A stretch of 20,554 nucleotides of DNA from Plakobranchus ocellatus (taxonomy: Eukaryota; Mollusca; Gastropoda; Plakobranchidae): positions 2,469,302 through 2,489,855 of the forward strand of contig BLXT01000055.1 in the NCBI GenBank assembly GCA_019648995.1. The letters are read 5' to 3'. Made by a program: the position numbers and the translations under genes. This document shows, in pieces, positions 8,931-20,554 of the stretch (the first letter of the stretch is position 1; each line of letters opens with the position of its first letter). Below the pieces are notes generated by a model that was given only the letters and a program-made list of their open reading frames with translations, was not told where the DNA came from and ran no database searches.

Positions 8931-10267
8931 AATCTATTGGAGATGAGGTACAAATCAAAGAAGGACACTACGCAAAGAACTAAGGTAACAATGAGGACAT
9001 CAAAGCCAGAAGTGTCGTTAGTCCATGTATTAAAAAAAAAAGATTTTTTACGGAGAAGCCACGTTCCGTTCCTAAAACGTTGCACAGTTATAACACTTTT
9101 CAGAAACACAAAAGATATCTTTGCCTGTTTAAGAAATCATGCAGAAACATAAAGCGTTTGAGAACATTGGTGTGGATGGCAAAACAAGACTGATTGCTAG
9201 CCTCTATTGGCGATAATAATGGAAGCAGTATCCTATTCAATTCTTCATTCTGTCTGTCTTTCTCTTGCCCTGTTTTCCTGTCTGTGTCTCTGCGAAAAAT
9301 TCCACAAAAAGACGAGGAAACTATAGGATCCCACATGACTTCCTGACTTATGAGAATTGGAAATGGTACGAGCACGTTTTTCCTTCAAAAGGTTTTGACA
9401 AAAACAATTCTGGCAATAGAGACCGGAGCCGTGTAAGACAAAAAAAAAATGCGGAGTGATAAGATTAAAGAATAGGCAGCACCGAGCATCGTGGAGTCCC
9501 ATTGAAAAATCTTGATTATGACAAGTAATTTTGACGACAATGTGCATTATTGTTGCGGTATTTTCGTATTCTGAGCAAAGCCTTTTTTCTCAATAACTTT
9601 AATTCAATTCAGAGTATGCAAAAATTTTAATCTTGCGGGTTCAACATTTGATGCAGATTCATCAAAATCTTGACTGACATCACTGCTATGGTAGAAGAAA
9701 ACGAGAATAACCTTCAATAAACATGCTTACTTGAAACTGTAAAGCATGTTTAGACATCCTGTACAGTCCTACGTGCCAAATAGTTTTAGAAAAACGTAAA
9801 AGCCATTTCAATAGATAATGAATGCAATCATAAGTAAAATGAACTTACAACAAATAATTCAGTGCAGGGATGCACTAGTTTCATCTCTACCAGCTGATTA
9901 ATACGAGTCAGAGCCTCAAAGCCTCCTTAATTATGCCTGGACGCAACAGGATGGTTCCCACTTTTTGACTTGGTGGTCTTCAAGGCTAAAGCCCATGCCA
10001 ACATTTTTAGCGGGGCCATGGGCATTACTTGGCGTTGTGGGAATGCATCAAAGAAGTAGAACCGAATCGTACATGGTCCCGAAAATGCTCGAATATAATA
10101 TCACCTTAATAGAGCACTCGCACATCATTAGTGGTATCGGTACAATACAGGTAAGGGATAAATGCACGAAAGGATGATAATCAACCGATGGACCGTAACA
10201 TAATTATTGCCAAAAAATAATATCATTATAATGTGTGAAGAGCATAGACGTACCCTTCTGTTCAAAT
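8931..10267. other. Intergenic sequence, no supported gene
   Basis: Several frames of 60-100 codons are open on both strands, but none has a recognisable domain. One stretch deserves note. From 9902 to 10150 the + strand is open, GC-richer, and ends in CAG followed by GTAAGG, a good donor, with a possible acceptor at CGCAACAG (9942-9949). The peptide (for example HFLTWWSSRLKP) matches nothing I know. Confidence 0.4.
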
Positions 10268-10541
10268 CACGAGAGAGGCTGAAACAGGCTTAACGAAGAT
10301 ATTATTAATTTCTTATTTACTTTACACGGGATTAACCGCAAAGTAGTGTGACATGGATAAATCTCGAGAGAGAGACTGAAACAGGCTTAACCAAGATATT
10401 ATTTATTTCTTAAGAGATGAAGAAGACGTTCACGCACTTGGTCTTGGCTTACTGTGTGGATAACCTTTCCTTCTAATATATATTTATTTCCTATTAACTT
10501 TACATGGGATTTAACTCCAGAGTGGTGTGACATAGATAGAG
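10268..10541 (+). repeat. Diverged local duplication (A-B-A'-B')
   Basis: Block A (CGAGAGAGGCTGAAACAGGC... to TTTCTTA, about 10269-10313) recurs at about 10364-10412. Block B (ACTTTACACGGGATTAA... to GTGTGACATGGATA, about 10310-10360) recurs at about 10488-10540 as ACTTTACATGGGATTTAA to GTGTGACATAGATA. The copies are about 80-90% alike by eye. The origin is unknown; it may be a decayed tandem repeat or nested pieces of a transposon. Confidence 0.7.
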
Positions 10542-12190
10542 ACGAAAAAAGAAATAGCCTACACTGTAAAAAGTTATTAATTAGGGGACTTAGAGTACTT
10601 TCCCCGTGTTGAGGATTCGTTTCACCATACCGGTACGATCTAGCTCCCTTAGAGTAGTGGCATCCTGTAGGTGTTGAGGCTTTCGAATCGGTGCAGAGCG
10701 ACTTCTAAGCAATGGTTCATCTCAAGTCATGTTCTGGAAATCCAGATTATGGGGTCTAGAAGTAGGCGGATGTCCAACTTTATTGGGTTTCGAAATCAGC
10801 CAATGGAGTTAGTAATGTCAAAACAACTGAAAACAGTTTTAAGCGATCAAGAAAGACAAGTTCTTCCCACTTGCTCATGTTGGAGAAAAAAAAAGATTTA
10901 TCAATCTTGCTAATGATCCGAACCGCCTGTAGGCTACTTGTATATTGACGCCGCAGACTGATGTCCCTTGTATGTAATAATACCCAGGAAAACAAACTGT
11001 ATTTATTTTAATAATTTGTACATTGTCGGTATGATGGAAAATAATAATGATTGAACATTTGTGAAGCTTTTAAGATGTCCTCGATCAACTCGAGAATTGT
11101 GATAAAGGTTACAAAATCACCAGATCGTGAAACCGTTAAAGGTTCTCTATAAACGAGCCCTCCACAGAAACACCAATATTGTCATGAGGACCCAGAAAAC
11201 ACATGGAGACTCTTCAATCCACCTCAAGTCTTTCATAATTTAAATGCAAGTTCAGGCAGGTGTTCAAGGTACTATAAAAACGCTCAAACACGTCCTTTAA
11301 AAAAAAAAAAGGAAATAGAAGGGGGAATCAAAAGTCGGCGGACTTTCAATTAGACCAGCGTTACTCAAGGATCGGTAGAACTAGAAGAGTAGTTTTCTTA
11401 ATGCCTATTTAACTGCTTTCATACTGATTGTCTCAATTTTTTTTCTTTCATTCGGGTATAAATCGCACTGGTAGTTGCGGATTTTCCGATAGGCCGTCAT
11501 TTGTCACTCATTATATCTAGGATAAATTGAGAAAGCTTTAGTCACTGTGCCCAAAAAAGGTAAATCGAAGAAACCTTAAATTGTGGTAACAACGCACTCA
11601 TAAAAATCTATAAAAAGAAACACGATTGCGACTAAAAATAGAACTAAACTAACAGAGGTCAAGTCTATCCCATAAGACCAGGAAATGACCTATTACCCAT
11701 CTTCATGATCAATCCGCTGTGTTTATTTTAATCGCAGAAAAGATTATGATTTAAAAGCTAGTTTTACCGAAAATACGGGATAAATATAGACAAATATGCG
11801 TTTGGTATTGTAATGAATGTCATATCAATCCCACCAAACTACGGAACTAATCTGTTTATAAATTATCGTAGAACTATTTTCTGTAGTGTTCTTCGTCCCT
11901 AAACGACTGACGACTGTGACGATTGACAGTGTCAGAAATTCAGAGCTATAGGAATACAAGGGCCTAATGAAAGACGTAGACAAAAGTTGAATGAATACTA
12001 TTTTTTATGACTTTGGATGTTGGTTTTAGTAGTATAAACCGTTGAAATACATCCATTAAGATGAATTTGACATTTCAAAAGGATAAACCCAACATAAACA
12101 TGCGTCTGTGGACAAGACCGTAAAGTGCAACATCAAAGCGCTGCAGACGTAGTGACGAGAAAACTTATTTCTTTGTAATAGGCTATTGTA
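10542..12190. other. Intergenic sequence, no supported gene
   Basis: About 1.65 kb with no gene or RNA recognised. It is somewhat less AT-rich than the flanks around 10600-10950. A short perfect inverted repeat, AAAGTC-GGCG-GACTTT, lies at about 11331-11346. An A run is at 11299-11310. Confidence 0.45.
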
Positions 12191-12194
12191 GGTA

Positions 12195-12655
12195 TCTAGA
12201 TCTAGATCTAGAACCTCGCATGTACCCGAGGAAACCGTCATTTTACATATTCACCCAACGTCAATCTAATAAAGTAGTACATTTTCAAAATCTGAAGCCA
12301 AGACTTAGGATCACATTTTAACCACAGCCCCCAGACTATATTCTAGATCTATTCCTATAATTCTACAACGGACCACCCAAACTGTCAAGAGTGCCTGATT
12401 TCCACTTTCATTTTCGAATATGCCGATACAAAACTAAAGCCTAAATCAGTGAAAGCGGTGCGCATTGGAGATCTAGATTCTAGAACAATATCTGATCAAG
12501 AACTTAGTCAAGATCGGAACGTTCAGAAACCTGGTCAATGACAATTTAATCAACAGTTTTTCTACCTGAATTAGGATCTACAACCACCTCAATCAAACCC
12601 AAAAATTCTAGATCTAGATCGGCTCACAAACATAGATCAAGAAATATAGATCTAG
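12195..12655. repeat. Cluster of TCTAGA / TAGATC motifs upstream of CUL3
   Basis: Three tandem TCTAGA hexamers at 12195-12212 form a perfect 18-bp palindrome. Related pieces follow at about 12341-12350, 12469-12486, 12606-12620 and 12646-12655. A similar patch occurs far away at about 1497-1505. The cluster sits 270-730 bp upstream of the CUL3 start codon. It could be a genome-wide simple repeat or a set of binding sites; the sequence alone does not decide. Confidence 0.6.
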
Positions 12656-12923
12656 TCTAATTCAGTCAACTAATTTATTATAAACAACATTTGAGTTTTT
12701 GACATGATACATAATAAATCTAGTTCCAGATTTTAGATTTACTGTGATCAAGTAGGCCTATCAAGAGACTTTACATTGAGATATAGATAGGCGTAGCTGT
12801 AGAACATTTCTCTCAGAGTGCAGTTGCAGACTGAGTGAGAACAACTGAAATCAGGACTACATTTAAGTCTAGTGTCAGGAATAAAGCAGTTTTGAACATC
12901 TCTGACTTCATACACCATTGATC
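12656..12923 (+). promoter_or_regulatory. CUL3: Presumed CUL3 promoter / 5'UTR
   Basis: By position this should contain the CUL3 transcription start and 5'UTR. An in-frame TGA at 12903-12905 shows the coding frame cannot extend further upstream in this exon. No TATA box or other core element was identified with confidence, and the start site cannot be placed. Confidence 0.35.
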
Positions 12924-20513
<7,590 letters not shown>

Positions 20514-20554
20514 GTAGGCTGAAAATATCTTAATTTTCTTTTTCTTTTTTTTTT

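Noticed and set aside
8713..9152. Frames reading through the AC microsatellite on both strands
   Set aside because: Much of each peptide is the Val-Cys or Thr-His repeat from (AC)n. The rest is unsupported, apart from the splice-donor observation reported separately.
9100..9547. Several overlapping frames of 60-100 codons
   Set aside because: They overlap one another on both strands, carry no recognisable motif and have Phe/Cys/Arg-rich random-looking content.

Overview
This window is animal nuclear DNA. It is AT-rich and intron-rich, with splice-bounded short exons, microsatellites, tRNA-derived SINE sequence and a decayed piggyBac-type transposase. There are no bacterial-style gene blocks. 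The organism cannot be fixed from the sequence. An invertebrate, possibly a mollusc, fits the CUL3 protein (close to vertebrate CUL3 with scattered differences) and the TCTAGA/TAGGCC-rich repeats, but this is tentative.

Layout on the + strand. (1) About 541-4204 holds the 3' end of an unrecognised protein-coding gene: three phase-0 exons (541-654, 1118-1216, 3956-4204) and a stop at 4202-4204. Its last intron carries an imperfect ATC microsatellite, a 22-nt T run and a three-copy tandem repeat of about 125 bp. (2) About 4205-12900 is 3'UTR/intergenic sequence. It contains a GC-richer block (about 5440-5860), a broken minus-strand piggyBac transposase C-terminus (about 6490-6930) with a SINE 3' half next to it (6943-7068), and a fuller tRNA-headed SINE (8248-8490). 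It also has a CA microsatellite, two consensus splice donors on the minus strand that hint at an unannotated transcript, a diverged duplication at 10268-10541, and a cluster of TCTAGA hexamers (about 12195-12655). (3) From 12924 to the window end is the 5' part of the Cullin-3 gene (CUL3): eight coding exons encoding about 293 residues, or about 38% of the human length. The gene runs off the right edge.

CUL3 is the scaffold of BTB-adaptor (CRL3) ubiquitin ligases. The part seen here is the N-terminal extension and the first cullin repeats, which is the adaptor-binding half. The RBX1-binding and neddylation half lies outside the window. The two most unusual features are inside CUL3 introns. 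One is a near-identical 73-bp copy of part of coding exon 6, stranded in intron 3. The other is a family of GACTTAGGCC motifs in intron 2, arranged as tandem dimers and as perfect hairpins.
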